A stretch of DNA of 64,000 bases from Actinomycetota bacterium (GCA_009698615.1 WLPU01000002.1:62001-126000), one strand, 5' to 3'; counted from the stretch's first letter, positions 45,076 through 60,168 are shown. Made by a program: numbers and translations. The notes: generated from the sequence alone by a model not told the origin.

Positions 45076-46665
45076 TTACTCGGGGACTCTGCCTTGTCGA
45101 AGTAGGCCAAAGGTAACTGCATCCTCTAGCGCCATAGCTGAGGCAGCAATGACGTTTTCATGAACACCAATCGTGTTCCATTCGCCTTTGCCATCACTCG
45201 TCTCGACTAAAACACGGGTGATTGCACCAGTGCCTAAGCGTCCTTCAAGAATGCGTACTTTGTAATCAGTGAGCTCAAGAACTGCGAGTTCTGGATAGAA
45301 CTGCTTGAGACCTGAACGAAGTGCATTATCAATTGCGTTCACCGGACCGTTTCCGCTGCCGTTGCATGAAATCTGTTCACCTTGAGCTGTGATTGTCACT
45401 TGGGCTTTGGTCACAATGCTCTTATCGTCGGCACGTTCCACCGTAGTCAGCCAATGATTGATGGTGAAAAATGAAGGACGTTTTCCAGTTGCCTCTTCTC
45501 GCAATAAAAGTTCAAAAGATGCATCAGCAGCCTCAAAAGTAAAACCTCGAGATTCCATCTCCTTTACACGGTCGACAACGCGACCAATTACTTCGCGGTC
45601 TCCTTTTAAATCAATTCCTAGTTCTTGAGATTTCATTTCGATGGAAGCGCGACCAGCCATGTCAGAGACCAACATACGCATATCGTTACCGACTGATGCA
45701 GGATCTTCATGTTGGTAGAGGGAGGCATCTACCTTGATTGCACTCGCATGTAAACCTGCCTTATGTGCAAAGGCAGAAACTCCTACATAAGGTTGACGTG
45801 CGCTCGAGGAAATATTTGTAACTTCTGCAACAGCATGCGAGATTCTAAAAGCTTCTGCTAAATATCCCTCTGGCAGCACTGCTTGATGCTTCTTCAACTC
45901 TAAATTGGCAATGATTGTTACAAGATCTGCATTACCTGTTCGCTCGCCATATCCATTGAGAGTGCCTTGCACATGTGTGGCACCAGCAGCGACAGCTGCC
46001 ATTGAGTTTGCAACTGCGCAACCCGTGTCATTGTGGCAATGGATTCCAAGACGGGCGGAACTACTTTGCAGTACATCGTGCACTATCTGTGAGAGTTCAT
46101 CGGGAAGCATTCCGCCGTTTGTGTCACATAGGGCAATGACATCAGCACCTGCCTCCGCAGCGACACGGACAACTTCTAACGCATACGCACGATTTGCGCG
46201 ATATCCATCAAAGAAATGTTCTGCATCAAGGAACACTCGCTGACCATTCTCGCGCAAGTGAGTGATCGAGTCATTAATCATGGCAAGGTTTTCATCCAAA
46301 GTTGTGCGAAGAGCTAGATCTACATGGCGGTCATAAGATTTTGCAACAAGGGTTACAGCTGGAGCTCCGGAATCGCGGAGTGCTCCCAAGAGCACGTCAT
46401 CGGCTGCCTTTACATCTGGACGTCGAGTAGCACCAAATGCGACAAAGGTTGCGTTCTTTAACTTCAATTCCTTCTTAGCGCGAGCAAAGAATTCTGTATC
46501 TTTCGGATTGGCCCCTGGCCAACCACCTTCAATAAAGCCCACTCCTAGTTCATCTAAATGGCGCGCTATTGACAACTTGTCATGGACAGAAAGATTCAAA
46601 CCCTCTTGTTGAGCGCCATCGCGCAAGGTTGTATCGTAAATATGAAATGCATCAGAAATTGCCAT
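45076..46665 (-). CDS. cimA: Citramalate synthase
   Basis: MAISDAFHIYDTTLRDGAQQEGLNLSV and GFIEGGWPGANPKD typical of CimA; true start 46665 (TAATG with ilvE), not track 46884. Confidence 0.9.
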   Translation of the reverse strand: MAISDAFHIYDTTLRDGAQQEGLNLSVHDKLSIARHLDELGVGFIEGGWPGANPKDTEFFARAKKELKLKNATFVAFGATRRPDVKAADDVLLGALRDSGAPAVTLVAKSYDRHVDLALRTTLDENLAMINDSITHLRENGQRVFLDAEHFFDGYRANRAYALEVVRVAAEAGADVIALCDTNGGMLPDELSQIVHDVLQSSSARLGIHCHNDTGCAVANSMAAVAAGATHVQGTLNGYGERTGNADLVTIIANLELKKHQAVLPEGYLAEAFRISHAVAEVTNISSSARQPYVGVSAFAHKAGLHASAIKVDASLYQHEDPASVGNDMRMLVSDMAGRASIEMKSQELGIDLKGDREVIGRVVDRVKEMESRGFTFEAADASFELLLREEATGKRPSFFTINHWLTTVERADDKSIVTKAQVTITAQGEQISCNGSGNGPVNAIDNALRSGLKQFYPELAVLELTDYKVRILEGRLGTGAITRVLVETSDGKGEWNTIGVHENVIAASAMALEDAVTFGLLRQGRVPE

Positions 46666-47750
46666 TACAGAACTTTTTTCATCCAATGATGCTGATCCGA
46701 AATGGTTCCGTGTTGAATTCCAAGAAGCGTATTGCGAATCTGCATTGTTATAGGACCAGGTGTGCCATCGCCTGTCACCCACGTACCCATAGCACTTTTT
46801 GCAGTTCCAACAGGAGAAACAACGGCTGCAGTACCGCAGGCAAAAATTTCGGTGATGAGTCCGCTCTGAACGCCGTCGCGCCAATCATCAATACTGATCA
46901 TGGTCTCTTCAACTTTGTATCCAAGATCTGCAGCAACGCTCAAGATTGAATCACGCGTAATACCAGGAAGCAAAGTCCCAGTGAGGCGAGGTGTCATAAC
47001 TGTTGCATCAGCACCTGAACCTTTAATGAAATAGAGATTCATGCCTCCCATTTCTTCTACCCATTTGCGTTCTTTTGCATCAATCCATACAACTTGATCG
47101 CAACCTTCAAGCGCTGCCGCCTTTTGTGCAACAAGTGATGCTGCGTAATTGCCACCGCATTTGGCTTCGCCAGTGCCACCTTGAGCTGCGCGTACATACT
47201 CTGTTGAAATCCAAACAGTCACTGCGTTTTCTGGATTAAAATATGCCGCAGCAGGCGTAGCTATTAGCATGTATTGAGCGCGGTTGGAAGGACGGACCCC
47301 CAAACCAACTTCAGTTGCGAACATGAATGGCCGGATATATAAAGATTCGCCAATCTTTGCAGGCACCCAACCGGCATCCTGTTTTACTAATGCATCAACT
47401 GTCTCTAGAAATAAATCAACGGGCATTTCTGGTAGCGCCATGCGGGCTGCACTTCGAGCGAAACGAGCCGCATTTGCTTCAGGACGAAAGAGCGCAATAC
47501 TGCCATCGGGTTGTCGGTAAGCCTTCATTCCTTCAAAGATTTCCTGTCCATAATGAAAAACCATTGCCGCTGGATCTAAAGTGATAGGCGCATAAGCAGT
47601 GAGTTCTGCTTGGCTCCAACCGCCTTCTTGAGTCCATTCAGCAACAACCATGTGATCGGTGTAGTACTTACCAAAACCTGGAGCAGCAACTTTTTCGGCT
47701 CTCGCGCTTTCGCCAACAGCATTTTTGGAAGGAGTGATATTGACGCTCAT
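46665..47750 (-). CDS. ilvE: Branched-chain amino acid aminotransferase
   Basis: 361 aa; YGQEIFEGMKAYR, GGNYAASLVAQ. Confidence 0.96.
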   Translation of the reverse strand: MSVNITPSKNAVGESARAEKVAAPGFGKYYTDHMVVAEWTQEGGWSQAELTAYAPITLDPAAMVFHYGQEIFEGMKAYRQPDGSIALFRPEANAARFARSAARMALPEMPVDLFLETVDALVKQDAGWVPAKIGESLYIRPFMFATEVGLGVRPSNRAQYMLIATPAAAYFNPENAVTVWISTEYVRAAQGGTGEAKCGGNYAASLVAQKAAALEGCDQVVWIDAKERKWVEEMGGMNLYFIKGSGADATVMTPRLTGTLLPGITRDSILSVAADLGYKVEETMISIDDWRDGVQSGLITEIFACGTAAVVSPVGTAKSAMGTWVTGDGTPGPITMQIRNTLLGIQHGTISDQHHWMKKVL

Positions 47751-47752
47751 GG

Positions 47753-48793
47753 TCAGGCTTTCAGCGCGTTTGCTAACGCACTTCCAATGTCAGTGGTCGA
47801 GCGCTTGGAAGTTCCGCGGGCTAACAAATCTGCTGCAACCACTCTTTCGACATCGCGCGCAGCATCGCTGAGCCCTAAATGCTCAAGCATCATTGCAACC
47901 GACATGACTGTCGCAGTTGGATCGGCTAAACCTTTTCCAGCGATATCAGGAGCTGATCCGTGGACTGGTTCAAACATGGAAGGAAACTTTCTAGTTGGAT
48001 TGATATTTCCCGATGCTGCAAGTCCAATCCCTCCGCAGATGGCTGCGGCTATATCAGTCAAAATATCCCCGAATAGATTATCTGTGACGATCACATCGAA
48101 TCGTTCTGGATTAGTAACAAAGAACATCGATGCAGCGTCCACGTGCAAATAATCCGTGGTGACCTGTGGAAATTCCTTCGCAACTTCGTTAAAAGTTCGA
48201 GTCCATAAAGATCCAGAGCGAGTAAGTACGTTGTTTTTGTGAACCAATGTCAGCTTCTTGCGATCGCGCACCGCTGCGCGGGCAAACGCATCACGAATTA
48301 CTCGTTCTGCGCCCCTGCGGGTATTAAGGCTTTCCTCTGTTGCAATCTCGGCCTCTGTGCCTTCGGCAAGAACTCCACCGGCACCCGCGTAAGGACCTTC
48401 AGTCCCTTCGCGCACAACAATGAAATCAATTTTTTCTTTTGTGGCAAGTGGACCTGTGACACCTGGCATCAACCGAGCAGGCCGCAAATTTACGTAATGA
48501 TCAAAGGCAAATCGAAGTTTAAGTAAAAGTCCGCGCTCTAAGATGCCACTTGGTACGGTGGGATCTCCAACTGCTCCCAACAAGATGACATCGCTCTTTG
48601 CAAGGTCAGCCAATACTGATGCAGGCAGAACTTCGCCAGTGCGGTGCCAGTAACTTGCGCCGAGGTCATAAGAAGTTTGAGTGAAAGTAACCTTATATTT
48701 TGCAGAGATTACATCGAGGACTTTGAGACCTTCTGCAACTACTTCCGGACCAATTCCATCGCCACCGATTACAGCTAAGTTAAAGTTCTTCAT
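47753..48793 (-). CDS. leuB: 3-isopropylmalate dehydrogenase
   Basis: 346 aa; [38 protein letters not shown]. Confidence 0.93.
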   Translation of the reverse strand: MKNFNLAVIGGDGIGPEVVAEGLKVLDVISAKYKVTFTQTSYDLGASYWHRTGEVLPASVLADLAKSDVILLGAVGDPTVPSGILERGLLLKLRFAFDHYVNLRPARLMPGVTGPLATKEKIDFIVVREGTEGPYAGAGGVLAEGTEAEIATEESLNTRRGAERVIRDAFARAAVRDRKKLTLVHKNNVLTRSGSLWTRTFNEVAKEFPQVTTDYLHVDAASMFFVTNPERFDVIVTDNLFGDILTDIAAAICGGIGLAASGNINPTRKFPSMFEPVHGSAPDIAGKGLADPTATVMSVAMMLEHLGLSDAARDVERVVAADLLARGTSKRSTTDIGSALANALKA

Positions 48794-51425
<2,632 letters not shown>

Positions 51426-51437
51426 CTAGGTTTCGTT

Positions 51438-51992
51438 TTAGTTCTGATAATCGGCTTGAGTGCCGAGTTCGTGCAAAGTCGAAATTCCTTGAGCGCTAAG
51501 GGTACGGTCTGAGAGCGCAGCGCTGCCACGCTCCAGTGCCACCAAGCCTGATTGAACCAATTCCTTGATGCCAAATGGCGTCAAGGCGGCCAATAATTTC
51601 GCTATGTGAGAGGTCTCACCAGTTGCCTCAACAGTGATTACCCCTTCGGTCTCATCGACGATCGTTGCGTGGAATTTCTCAACCACAGCGTGAATCTCAG
51701 AGGACTTCTTATCTGAAACCTTTACGAGTAATAATTCGCGGTGAACGGTCGATGCTAGGGGCATCTCCGAGATTGCAATGACATTTACTAATTTATATAG
51801 CTGAGCCATTACTTGATCGAGCACGTGACCATCGAGATTGAGAACGATAGTCATGCGAGAAATATCCGGATTCTCCGTTGGGCCAACCGCTAGTGAATCA
51901 ATGTTGTAGGCGCGGCGCGAAAACAACGAAGCAACACGTGCAAGTACACCAGGACTGTTTTCTACAAGTACGGCGAGGGTATGTTGGCTCAT
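51438..51992 (-). CDS. ilvN: Acetolactate synthase small subunit
   Basis: 184 aa; ENSPGVLARVASLFSRRAYNIDSLAVGPTE ACT domain. Confidence 0.97.
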   Translation of the reverse strand: MSQHTLAVLVENSPGVLARVASLFSRRAYNIDSLAVGPTENPDISRMTIVLNLDGHVLDQVMAQLYKLVNVIAISEMPLASTVHRELLLVKVSDKKSSEIHAVVEKFHATIVDETEGVITVEATGETSHIAKLLAALTPFGIKELVQSGLVALERGSAALSDRTLSAQGISTLHELGTQADYQN

Positions 51993-53731
51993 TACAACTC
52001 CTGTGAATCCCAGTCGGGAGCAAGGCCCCGAGCGATCATGATGTCATCATTTGATGCACCGGCCGCGACCATTGGCCAAACCATGGCATCCCTGAAAACA
52101 CTAAAGTCCACTACAACTGGTTGATCGTTGATCGACATTGCTTCGTGAATAACTGAATCAACATCTTCTGTGCGGTCGCAACGCAACCCAACGCAACCCA
52201 TTGCATCGGCTAATTTAACAAAATCTGGAATACGCTTTGAATCCAACGAGGTATTTGAATATCGGCTCTCATAGAACATTGTCTGCCATTGGCGAACCAT
52301 GCCAAGGCTTTCATTGTTAATGATTGCAACTTTGATTGGAATATTGTTGAGAGCGCACGTCACCAATTCTTGGTTGGTCATCTGGAAACACCCGTCGCCG
52401 TCAATTGCCCATACAGTCGTATCCGGCATTCCCACTTTGGCACCCATCGCAGCAGGTACCGCGTATCCCATTGTTCCTAGTCCCCCAGAGTTGAGCCAGG
52501 TACGAGGTTTCTCGTATTTAACAAATTGGGAAGCCCACATTTGATGCTGCCCAACACCGGCAACATAAATCGAGTCCGGACCAGCTATGGCACCAAGTCT
52601 TTCAATGACATATTGAGGAGAGACAGATCCATCCTCGGGATGGTTGTAGCCCAATGGATAAGTGGCCTTAAGGGAATTCATCTGGCGAAGCCAAGGTGTT
52701 AAATCTGGAGGTGACTTTTTAAACTCTGCCTGAACAGCAGGTATGAGCGCAGCAATTGTTTGAGCCAAATCTCCGATGACCGCAACGTCAGCAAAGCGAT
52801 TCTTACCAATTTCAGCAGGGTCGATGTCGGCGTGGATCACTTTTGCATGAACTGCAAAGGTAGAAAGCTTTCCAGTCACGCGATCATCAAAGCGCGCTCC
52901 TAATGTGATTAATAAATCACTTTTTTGTAGCGCGGTGACTGCCGCTACCGTACCGTGCATACCCGGCATACCAAGATGTAGTGCGTGACTATCTGGGAAT
53001 GCACCACGCGCCATCAGCGTAGTTACAACCGGTGCTCCAATTAACTCAGCAAGACGCAAAAGTTCTTTGCTTGCATTTGCCTTGATAATTCCGCCGCCAA
53101 CGTAAAGCACGGGCTTGCTTGACTGTGCAATGAGCGCTGCAGCATCACGAATCGCTTGATCATTTGGTTTCAATTGCGGTTTGTATCCAGCTAACTGAAT
53201 GTTCTTTGGATACTTAAAGTTGGTCATCTTTTGTAGAGCATCTTTAGCTATATCGACAAGAACAGGACCTGGGCGACCAGTATTGGCGATGTGAAATGCC
53301 TCGGCAATTGCGCGAGGAATATCTGCTGGGTCGGTGATCAGGTAATTGTGTTTGGTAATTGGCATCGTGACGCCACGAATGTCTGCCTCTTGAAATGCAT
53401 CCGTGCCAATCGCCGCAGAGGGAACTTGACCAGTAATTGCAACCAATGGCACTGAGTCCATTTGTGCATCAGCAAGTGGCGTGACAAGGTTTGTCGCGCC
53501 AGGACCTGATGTCGCTATACACACTCCTGTGCGACCAGTTGCTTGGGCGTATCCAGTTGCTGCATGACCTGCGCCTTGTTCGTGACGAACCAAGATATGC
53601 CGAATCTTTGAATCATAAATTGGGTCATAGGCTGGAAGAATGGCGCCACCAGGAATTCCGAACATGACGTCAACGCCAGCGGCTTCCAAAGATTTAACAA
53701 GGCTGCTTGCACCTGTTATCTCTGTGCTCAT
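51992..53731 (-). CDS. ilvB: Acetolactate synthase large subunit
   Basis: TPP enzyme; [19 protein letters not shown]. Start [10 protein letters not shown] at 53731 with SD-like AAGGAAG just upstream; track GTG start 53749 lies on the SD. Confidence 0.96.
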   Translation of the reverse strand: MSTEITGASSLVKSLEAAGVDVMFGIPGGAILPAYDPIYDSKIRHILVRHEQGAGHAATGYAQATGRTGVCIATSGPGATNLVTPLADAQMDSVPLVAITGQVPSAAIGTDAFQEADIRGVTMPITKHNYLITDPADIPRAIAEAFHIANTGRPGPVLVDIAKDALQKMTNFKYPKNIQLAGYKPQLKPNDQAIRDAAALIAQSSKPVLYVGGGIIKANASKELLRLAELIGAPVVTTLMARGAFPDSHALHLGMPGMHGTVAAVTALQKSDLLITLGARFDDRVTGKLSTFAVHAKVIHADIDPAEIGKNRFADVAVIGDLAQTIAALIPAVQAEFKKSPPDLTPWLRQMNSLKATYPLGYNHPEDGSVSPQYVIERLGAIAGPDSIYVAGVGQHQMWASQFVKYEKPRTWLNSGGLGTMGYAVPAAMGAKVGMPDTTVWAIDGDGCFQMTNQELVTCALNNIPIKVAIINNESLGMVRQWQTMFYESRYSNTSLDSKRIPDFVKLADAMGCVGLRCDRTEDVDSVIHEAMSINDQPVVVDFSVFRDAMVWPMVAAGASNDDIMIARGLAPDWDSQEL

Positions 53732-53773
53732 TTCTTCTTCCTTTCTCACTTTTCTCGCCCTAATAATGAAAAA

Positions 53774-53796
53774 ACCCTCAGTAGAAAACTGAGGGT
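53774..53796 (-). terminator. Intrinsic terminator (attenuator) in the ilvB leader
   Basis: Minus strand ACCCTCAGT-TTTCT-ACTGAGGGT followed by TTTTTTC: 9-bp perfect stem plus U-tract, between leader ORF and ilvB. Confidence 0.9.
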
Positions 53797-53797
53797 G

Positions 53798-53828
53798 GCT
53801 CGCGATCGAATGGTGCTAGATCGCGAGC
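53798..53828 (-). promoter_or_regulatory. Perfect 10-bp leader hairpin overlapping 3' end of the leader ORF
   Basis: GCTCGCGATC (828-819 on minus) pairs with GATCGCGAGC (807-798); directly precedes terminator hairpin. Confidence 0.85.
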
Positions 53829-53854
53829 TCGTGAATCACTACTAGTGAACGCAT
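53816..53854 (-). CDS. ilvB leader peptide MRSLVVIHELAI
   Basis: ATG CGT TCA CTA GTA GTG ATT CAC GAG CTC GCG ATC TAG; 6 of 12 residues are Leu/Val/Ile; upstream of terminator and ilvB. Confidence 0.88.
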   Translation of the reverse strand: MRSLVVIHELAI

Positions 53855-53860
53855 GTGCTT

Positions 53861-53889
53861 ATTGTCCAACGCCTTCGCTGATGCGTCAA
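53861..53889 (-). promoter_or_regulatory. Promoter of ilvB leader transcript
   Basis: TTGACG (889-884) - 17 nt - GACAAT (866-861), 6 nt before the leader ATG. Confidence 0.8.
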
Positions 53890-53893
53890 CCCC

Positions 53894-53909
53894 TGAGATC
53901 CTGATCTCA
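53894..53909. promoter_or_regulatory. Inverted repeat TGAGATC-CT-GATCTCA just upstream of ilvB promoter -35
   Basis: Perfect 7-bp dyad with 2-nt spacer, 4 nt from the -35; no U-tract. Confidence 0.6.
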
Positions 53910-53936
53910 CAATTTGGGCACCCTTACTGCGGGGAT

Positions 53937-55610
53937 TTAGTCGCAGACCGCGCCTTTGCTGGCAGAACCCACCAGTTTTGCGTACTTGGCCAAAACCCCT
54001 CGGGTGTACTTATGCGGAATTGGCGTAAAGCCAATTCGGCGTTGTGCTAATTCACTTTCATCGACCAGTAGATCCAAAGTCCGATCTACAGTGTTGATGC
54101 GGATGCGGTCACCGTTTCGAACAAATGCAATCGGCCCGCCTTCAGATGCCTCTGGTGCAACATGGCCTACACAAAGACCAGTGGTACCCCCAGAGAATCG
54201 ACCATCGGTTAAGAGCAAAACAGATTTTCCAAGTCCTGCTCCCTTAATTGCACCAGTAATCATGAGCATCTCGCGCATTCCAGGTCCGCCCTTGGGTCCT
54301 TCATAACGAATAACAACGACATCACCTGCCTGAATGGTTCCGTTCTCAAGTGCATCCATCGCCTGTTGTTCGCGCTCGTACACTCGAGCAGGTCCTTCAA
54401 ATACATCGACTCCAACTCCTGCAGTTTTTGTCACAGCGCCCTCAGGAGCAAGTGATCCATTCAAAATTGTAATTCCGCCACCGAGTGACATTGGTTTAGA
54501 AACCGCTCGTAATATCTCACCATCAGCATCAGGAGGCGCAATCTCTGCCAAGTTTTCAGCCATGGTCTTGCCGGTAACAGTCAGGCAATCCCCATGAAGT
54601 AATCCCGCATCCAATAATCCTTTGAGGACAACTGGAACTCCGCCAACCTTGTCCATATCGCTCATCACAAAACGACCAAAAGGCTTGAGATCGCCCAATA
54701 GAGGGACCTTAGAGCCAATGCGATGAAAGTCATCCAAAGTTAAATCAACTCGTGCTTCATGAGCAATCGCAAGCAAATGTAGAACAGCGTTCGTTGATCC
54801 ACCAAGAGCCATCACTGCTGTAATCGCATTTTCAAATGCGCGCTTTGTTAAAATATCACTGGCCGTAATCCCCTGCCGAATTAGCTCTACTACAGCAGCG
54901 CCAGCTTTCACCGAATACGCGTCACGGCGACGATCAACTGCAGGTGGAGCAGCAGAACCTGGAAGAGAAAGACCAATTGCTTCGCCAACTGTTGCCATTG
55001 TGTTTGCGGTATACATACCACCGCATGCACCTTCACCAGGGCAAATAGCGCGTTCGATTTTATCAACTTGCTCTTGAGAAATAAGGCCGCGGGCACACGC
55101 ACCCACTGCTTCAAAAGCATCGATAATCGTGACATCTTTGCCATCAACTTGTCCGGGCAAAGTAGAGCCTGCGTAAACAAAAACGCTGGCGACGTTAATA
55201 CGGGCTGCTGCCATCATCATCCCAGGTAAGGATTTATCGCACCCAGCAAATGTGACCATTCCGTCAAGGCGTTCGGCCTGCATTACTGTTTCAACAGAGT
55301 CCGCTATGACTTCGCGTGATACCAATGAAAAATGCATTCCCTCATGGCCCATTGAGATTCCATCAGAGACTGAGATGGTGCCAAATTGCATGGGGAATCC
55401 GCCCGCGTCAATCACTCCTTGACGCGAGGCTGTGGCTAAGCGAGCGAGTGATAAATTGCAAGGAGTAATTTCATTCCACGAAGAAACAATTCCAATTTGT
55501 GGTTTAACCCAGTCGTCATCGCCCATTCCAACAGCGCGCAACATTCCACGAGCTGGTGCGCGTTCCATGCCGTCGGTAACTAAGCCCGATCGTGGCTTCA
55601 TAGTGCTCAT
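53937..55610 (-). CDS. ilvD: Dihydroxy-acid dehydratase
   Basis: 557 aa; [34 protein letters not shown]. Confidence 0.97.
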   Translation of the reverse strand: MSTMKPRSGLVTDGMERAPARGMLRAVGMGDDDWVKPQIGIVSSWNEITPCNLSLARLATASRQGVIDAGGFPMQFGTISVSDGISMGHEGMHFSLVSREVIADSVETVMQAERLDGMVTFAGCDKSLPGMMMAAARINVASVFVYAGSTLPGQVDGKDVTIIDAFEAVGACARGLISQEQVDKIERAICPGEGACGGMYTANTMATVGEAIGLSLPGSAAPPAVDRRRDAYSVKAGAAVVELIRQGITASDILTKRAFENAITAVMALGGSTNAVLHLLAIAHEARVDLTLDDFHRIGSKVPLLGDLKPFGRFVMSDMDKVGGVPVVLKGLLDAGLLHGDCLTVTGKTMAENLAEIAPPDADGEILRAVSKPMSLGGGITILNGSLAPEGAVTKTAGVGVDVFEGPARVYEREQQAMDALENGTIQAGDVVVIRYEGPKGGPGMREMLMITGAIKGAGLGKSVLLLTDGRFSGGTTGLCVGHVAPEASEGGPIAFVRNGDRIRINTVDRTLDLLVDESELAQRRIGFTPIPHKYTRGVLAKYAKLVGSASKGAVCD

Positions 55611-57124
55611 GGGTTAATCGTATTGGGTTGACCTAAATGAGCCAGTAACAGCTCTCTGACGCGGGCAGCATCGGCTTGACCCTTTGTATCTTTCATTACC
55701 GCACCAATGAGAGCGCCGGCTGCGGGAATGTGACCATTGCGAATCTTCTCCGCAGTTTCTGGCTGAGCGGCGATGGCGCGTTCGATTGCCGCCATGAGTG
55801 CACTTTCATCAGAGACAACTTTAAGCCCGCGTGAATCAATAACTTGCTGAGGGGTTCCCTCGCCCGCAATCACTCCTTCAACGACTTGGCGCGCCAATTT
55901 ATCTGTGAGATCGCCTTTGGCGACTAGTGCCACAATTTGAGCTACATCTTTTGGTGTAATTGCTAGTTCAACAATTGCAACACCGCTTTCATTAGCGATG
56001 CGAGATATCTCTCCAAGCCACCAGCCACGGGCACGAGTTGGATCGGCACCCAGCAATACTGTTTCTTCAACGATGTCGAGAGCATCAGCATTAAGCATTG
56101 CTGCCATCTCTTTATCCGGAACTGCCCACTGTTCTTGCAATCGCGCTCGTCGAAGCGATGGGTGCTCAGGCAGCGACTCACGTAACTTTTCGATCCATGC
56201 AGCATCGGGTGCTACAGGAACCAAATCGGGCTCTGGGAAATATCTGTAATCCTCGGCTTGTTCCTTGGAGCGACCAGAACGAGTAAGTCCTGTGTCTTCT
56301 TGGAAATGGCGAGTCTCTTGGACGACGCGTTCGCCCTTGTTGAGTAATTCAGCGTGGCGAATCATTTCACCGCGAACTGCGCGTTCGACAGAGCGAAGAG
56401 AGTTAACATTTTTGGTTTCACTTCGAGTGCCTAGCTGTTCTGCACCAATCAAACGCAATGAAACATTTGCATCACAGCGCAGTGATCCTTGCTCCATACG
56501 TACATCGCTCACGCCGAGTGATCGCAAAATATCGCGCAACTGCGCAACGTAGGCTTTCGCAACTTCAGGTGCATATTTGCCGGTGCCCGGAACGATCTTG
56601 GTAACAATTTCGACAAGTGGGATTCCAGCTCTGTTGTAATCCAACAGTGAATAATCGGCGCCATGAATACGGCCTGTCGCACCACCAACATGAAGAGATT
56701 TTCCTGTGTCCTCTTCCATGTGTACGCGTTCGATCTCGACGCGAAATTTTTTGATGCCTTCTTCCGTATCGATCTCAACATCAAGGTAGCCGTTCACGCA
56801 GATCGGTTCGTCATATTGTGAAATCTGAAAATTCTTTGGCATATCTGGATAGAAGTAGTTTTTGCGAGAAAAACGACTAAAGGGGGCGATGGAGCAATTG
56901 AGCGCCAGCCCAATAAGAATCGATGACTCAATAGCCTTCTCATTAACTACAGGTAACGCGCCCGGCATTCCTAGACAGACTGGGCATGTCTGTGTGTTGG
57001 GCTCTCCTCCAAAGTCGGTGCTGCAACCACAAAACATTTTTGAATGTGTGTTGAGTTCGACGTGAACTTCAAGACCTAGTACTGGTTCGTACTTAGCAAT
57101 GACATCTTCATAAGTCAGAGTCAT
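55607..57124 (-). CDS. gatB: Asp/Glu-tRNA amidotransferase subunit B
   Basis: 505 aa; [28 protein letters not shown] overlaps both sides. Confidence 0.97.
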   Translation of the reverse strand: MTLTYEDVIAKYEPVLGLEVHVELNTHSKMFCGCSTDFGGEPNTQTCPVCLGMPGALPVVNEKAIESSILIGLALNCSIAPFSRFSRKNYFYPDMPKNFQISQYDEPICVNGYLDVEIDTEEGIKKFRVEIERVHMEEDTGKSLHVGGATGRIHGADYSLLDYNRAGIPLVEIVTKIVPGTGKYAPEVAKAYVAQLRDILRSLGVSDVRMEQGSLRCDANVSLRLIGAEQLGTRSETKNVNSLRSVERAVRGEMIRHAELLNKGERVVQETRHFQEDTGLTRSGRSKEQAEDYRYFPEPDLVPVAPDAAWIEKLRESLPEHPSLRRARLQEQWAVPDKEMAAMLNADALDIVEETVLLGADPTRARGWWLGEISRIANESGVAIVELAITPKDVAQIVALVAKGDLTDKLARQVVEGVIAGEGTPQQVIDSRGLKVVSDESALMAAIERAIAAQPETAEKIRNGHIPAAGALIGAVMKDTKGQADAARVRELLLAHLGQPNTINP

Positions 57125-58617
57125 TTGGAACCTGCTAAAGCTGGAATCTTAGAAAGCAGTGGAGATCCCCATTGTGTGAGCAACGCTGCTTCAAGTGCGG
57201 CACCCACCGAATACATGCGTTGGTCTTGCATTGCAGGGGCCATGATCTGGAAACCAACAGGCAGTCCGTCCTCTGGTGCTAACCCGCAGGGCAAGCTCAT
57301 GCCGCCAATGCCTGCCATGTTGACTGGAATCGTTGCAATGTCATTGAGATACATCGCAAGTGGATCATTGGCTTTTTCGCCAATCTTAAATGCTGTGGTG
57401 GGACAAGTTGGTGAGACCAATACATCCGCACTCGCAAAAGCCTTAGTGAAATCTTGCATGATCAGCGTGCGAACCTTCTGCGCGCTGCCGTAATAAGCAT
57501 CAAAATAGCCAGAGGAAAGGGCGTAGGTGCCCAAGATAATTCGACGTTTAACTTCGCGGCCAAATCCCACTTCCCGAGTGAGGTTCATGACTGATTCAGC
57601 AGATGCTGCACCCTCATCGCCAACGCGAATGCCATAACGCATTGCATCAAAACGAGCGAGGTTAGATGAACATTCGCTGGGGGCAATCAAGTAATAGGCA
57701 GCAAGTGCGTATTCAAAATTTGGGCAAGAAACTTCAACAATCTCTGCGCCAGCTTTGGCGAGTAGCTCGAGTGATTCTTCAAAACGAGAACGAACGCCTG
57801 CTTGATATCCATCACCGTTAAGTTCTTTAACAACGCCAATCTTCATTCCCTTCACATCACCGCTTCGTGCGGCCTTAACAACTTCTGGTACGGGGGCATT
57901 GATACTCGTAGCATCATGCGCATCGTGGCCGGCAATAACCTCGTGCAAGAGCGCGGCATCCAAAACGGTACGAGCACAAGGTCCTGCTTGATCAAGACTG
58001 GAAGAGAAAGCAATTAGGCCGTAGCGAGAAACTCCACCATATGTTGGTTTTACTCCGACGGTGCCGGTCACGGCTGCAGGTTGGCGAATTGATCCACCAG
58101 TATCGGTACCAATTGCAAGTGGGGCTTCAAAAGCTGCAAGAGATGCAGAGGAACCCCCGCCGGAGCCACCAGGAATTCGAGTGAGGTCCCAAGGGTTGTG
58201 AGTAGGTCCGTATGCAGAGTTTTCTGTTGAAGAACCCATCGCGAACTCATCCATATTGGTCTTACCTAAAATAACAACGCCGGCTGTTTTGAGTTTTGAG
58301 ACAACTGTGGAGTCATATGGTGGGCGCCAGCCTTCAAGAATTTTAGATCCTGCAGTCGTGGGAATTCCTTTTTGAACCATGACATCTTTCAAGGCCAATG
58401 GAACTCCGGCCAGTGGGCCTACTTTTTCTCCACTGCTACGTGCTGCATCAACAGCACGAGCTTGCGCAAGTGCCCCTTCAGTATCGACATGTAAAAAAGC
58501 ATGAACTTGCTGATCTACCGCGCTAATACGATTCAGATGCAGTTGCGTCAATTGTTCGGATGTAACTTCACCTTTAACCATCGCTGCTGACATCTCATGG
58601 GCTGAACGAGTAATCAT
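57121..58617 (-). CDS. gatA: Asp/Glu-tRNA amidotransferase subunit A
   Basis: 498 aa; amidase signature [32 protein letters not shown]. Confidence 0.97.
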   Translation of the reverse strand: MITRSAHEMSAAMVKGEVTSEQLTQLHLNRISAVDQQVHAFLHVDTEGALAQARAVDAARSSGEKVGPLAGVPLALKDVMVQKGIPTTAGSKILEGWRPPYDSTVVSKLKTAGVVILGKTNMDEFAMGSSTENSAYGPTHNPWDLTRIPGGSGGGSSASLAAFEAPLAIGTDTGGSIRQPAAVTGTVGVKPTYGGVSRYGLIAFSSSLDQAGPCARTVLDAALLHEVIAGHDAHDATSINAPVPEVVKAARSGDVKGMKIGVVKELNGDGYQAGVRSRFEESLELLAKAGAEIVEVSCPNFEYALAAYYLIAPSECSSNLARFDAMRYGIRVGDEGAASAESVMNLTREVGFGREVKRRIILGTYALSSGYFDAYYGSAQKVRTLIMQDFTKAFASADVLVSPTCPTTAFKIGEKANDPLAMYLNDIATIPVNMAGIGGMSLPCGLAPEDGLPVGFQIMAPAMQDQRMYSVGAALEAALLTQWGSPLLSKIPALAGSK

Positions 58618-58913
58618 GCTTCCTCCCCCAAAATCTGAGGAACGCGAAAACGATTGTCCTCTTGGGCCGGTGCGCCAGAGAGTGCTGCTTCTGGAGTAAG
58701 GCTGGCCGAAACAACATCAGGACGCGTCACATTATGAATTGGAATGGGATGTGATGTTGGCGCGATCTCTGGAGTTGCTACCTCTTGAACTCGTGCAACT
58801 GCAGCGAGAATGACATCCATCTCGGTTGCAAGGTGGTCGAGCTCGGCATCGGTCATGTCAATGCGCGCTAAGCGGGCAAGGTTTGCAACATCACTGCGAG
58901 AGAGCTGACTCAT
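58614..58913 (-). CDS. gatC: Asp/Glu-tRNA amidotransferase subunit C
   Basis: 99 aa; [21 protein letters not shown]; operon with gatAB. Confidence 0.95.
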   Translation of the reverse strand: MSQLSRSDVANLARLARIDMTDAELDHLATEMDVILAAVARVQEVATPEIAPTSHPIPIHNVTRPDVVSASLTPEAALSGAPAQEDNRFRVPQILGEEA

Positions 58914-58923
58914 GACGGGAAGT

Positions 58924-60168
58924 CTATCTGCGAATTTGGCCGTTGCCGCTCACGATCCATGTGGTCGTAGTCATCGCCTCAAGTCCCATTGGCCCTCGGG
59001 CATGTAATTTCTGATTAGATATTCCGATTTCCGCCCCGAAGCCCATCTGCTCACCATCGGTAAATCGCGTAGATGCATTGACCATCACCGCTGCGCAATC
59101 TGAAAGTGCAATAAAGCGATCAGCGCTAGTAGCAGATTCAGAGACGATAGCTTCAGTGTGATTGGTACCAAATCGCGCAATATGAGTAATCGCATCATCC
59201 AAGGAGGCAACAATCCCTACATTCATCTCCAGGACGCCATATTCGGTGCACCAATTTTCATCAGTAGCAAGTGTTGCCTTGATCCCAAGACCCTGCGCAA
59301 CCTTCTGCGTCGCGGTATCGCAATGTAATAGAACTCCAGCATCGGATAGGTTCTTGAGTACTACTGGTAGGAACTTGCCTGCCACCGATGCGTGCACCAA
59401 AAGAGTTTCTGCTGCATTGCACACACTTGGCCGGTGAGTCTTGGAATTCATCACAATAGGAAGTGCCTTATCTAGATCGGCAAACTCATCAACATAGACG
59501 TGACACACGCCAGCACCAGTCTCAATCGTTGGGACCGTCGACTCATCCACGACCATGCGAATTAAGGATGCGCTCCCGCGAGGAATTACTAAGTCCACTT
59601 TCCCACGTGCATGCAGAAGTGCTTTGACGTTTTCACGATCATCTGATGGCACCAACACAATCACGTCAGGTGAAATAGAAGTCTTAGCAAGCGCACCTCT
59701 CACTACATCAACCAAGATCGCATTGCTTGCAGCAGCGCTGGATGACCCGCGCAATAAGGCGGCATTACCCGAAGCAATCAAAATCACTGCAGCATCAATT
59801 GTCACATTGGGTCTGGCTTCATAGACCATTCCAACTACTCCAAATGGAACCGAAATCTGCTTGAGGTGTAATCCATTTGGCAACGTTGATTCTCGAAGGA
59901 TTAAGCCAAGTGGATCGCCAAGATTTGCAACTTGTCGCACTCCATCTGCAATTGCCTCAATGCGCTCTGGTGTAAGAAGTAAACGATCAGATGGCTCTTT
60001 TGCCATATCTTGCGCATTTGCTTTTAGAATCTGCGCGCTCTGTGCCGTAATTTCTTCGGCAATCAGTAGCAGCGCACTCTTTCGTTCATCGTAAGTCGCA
60101 CTTTTCAAAGTCCGCGCAGCTATACGGGCACGATCTGCCAGTTGCGCTATGAGTGTGCTGGCATCCAT
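58924..60168 (-). CDS. proA: Glutamate-5-semialdehyde dehydrogenase
   Basis: GMVYEARPNVTIDAA, ETGAGVCHVYVDEFAD; start MDASTLIAQ at 60168 preferred since TAGGCT lies 7 nt upstream, between it and track start 60189. Confidence 0.95.
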   Translation of the reverse strand: MDASTLIAQLADRARIAARTLKSATYDERKSALLLIAEEITAQSAQILKANAQDMAKEPSDRLLLTPERIEAIADGVRQVANLGDPLGLILRESTLPNGLHLKQISVPFGVVGMVYEARPNVTIDAAVILIASGNAALLRGSSSAAASNAILVDVVRGALAKTSISPDVIVLVPSDDRENVKALLHARGKVDLVIPRGSASLIRMVVDESTVPTIETGAGVCHVYVDEFADLDKALPIVMNSKTHRPSVCNAAETLLVHASVAGKFLPVVLKNLSDAGVLLHCDTATQKVAQGLGIKATLATDENWCTEYGVLEMNVGIVASLDDAITHIARFGTNHTEAIVSESATSADRFIALSDCAAVMVNASTRFTDGEQMGFGAEIGISNQKLHARGPMGLEAMTTTTWIVSGNGQIRR

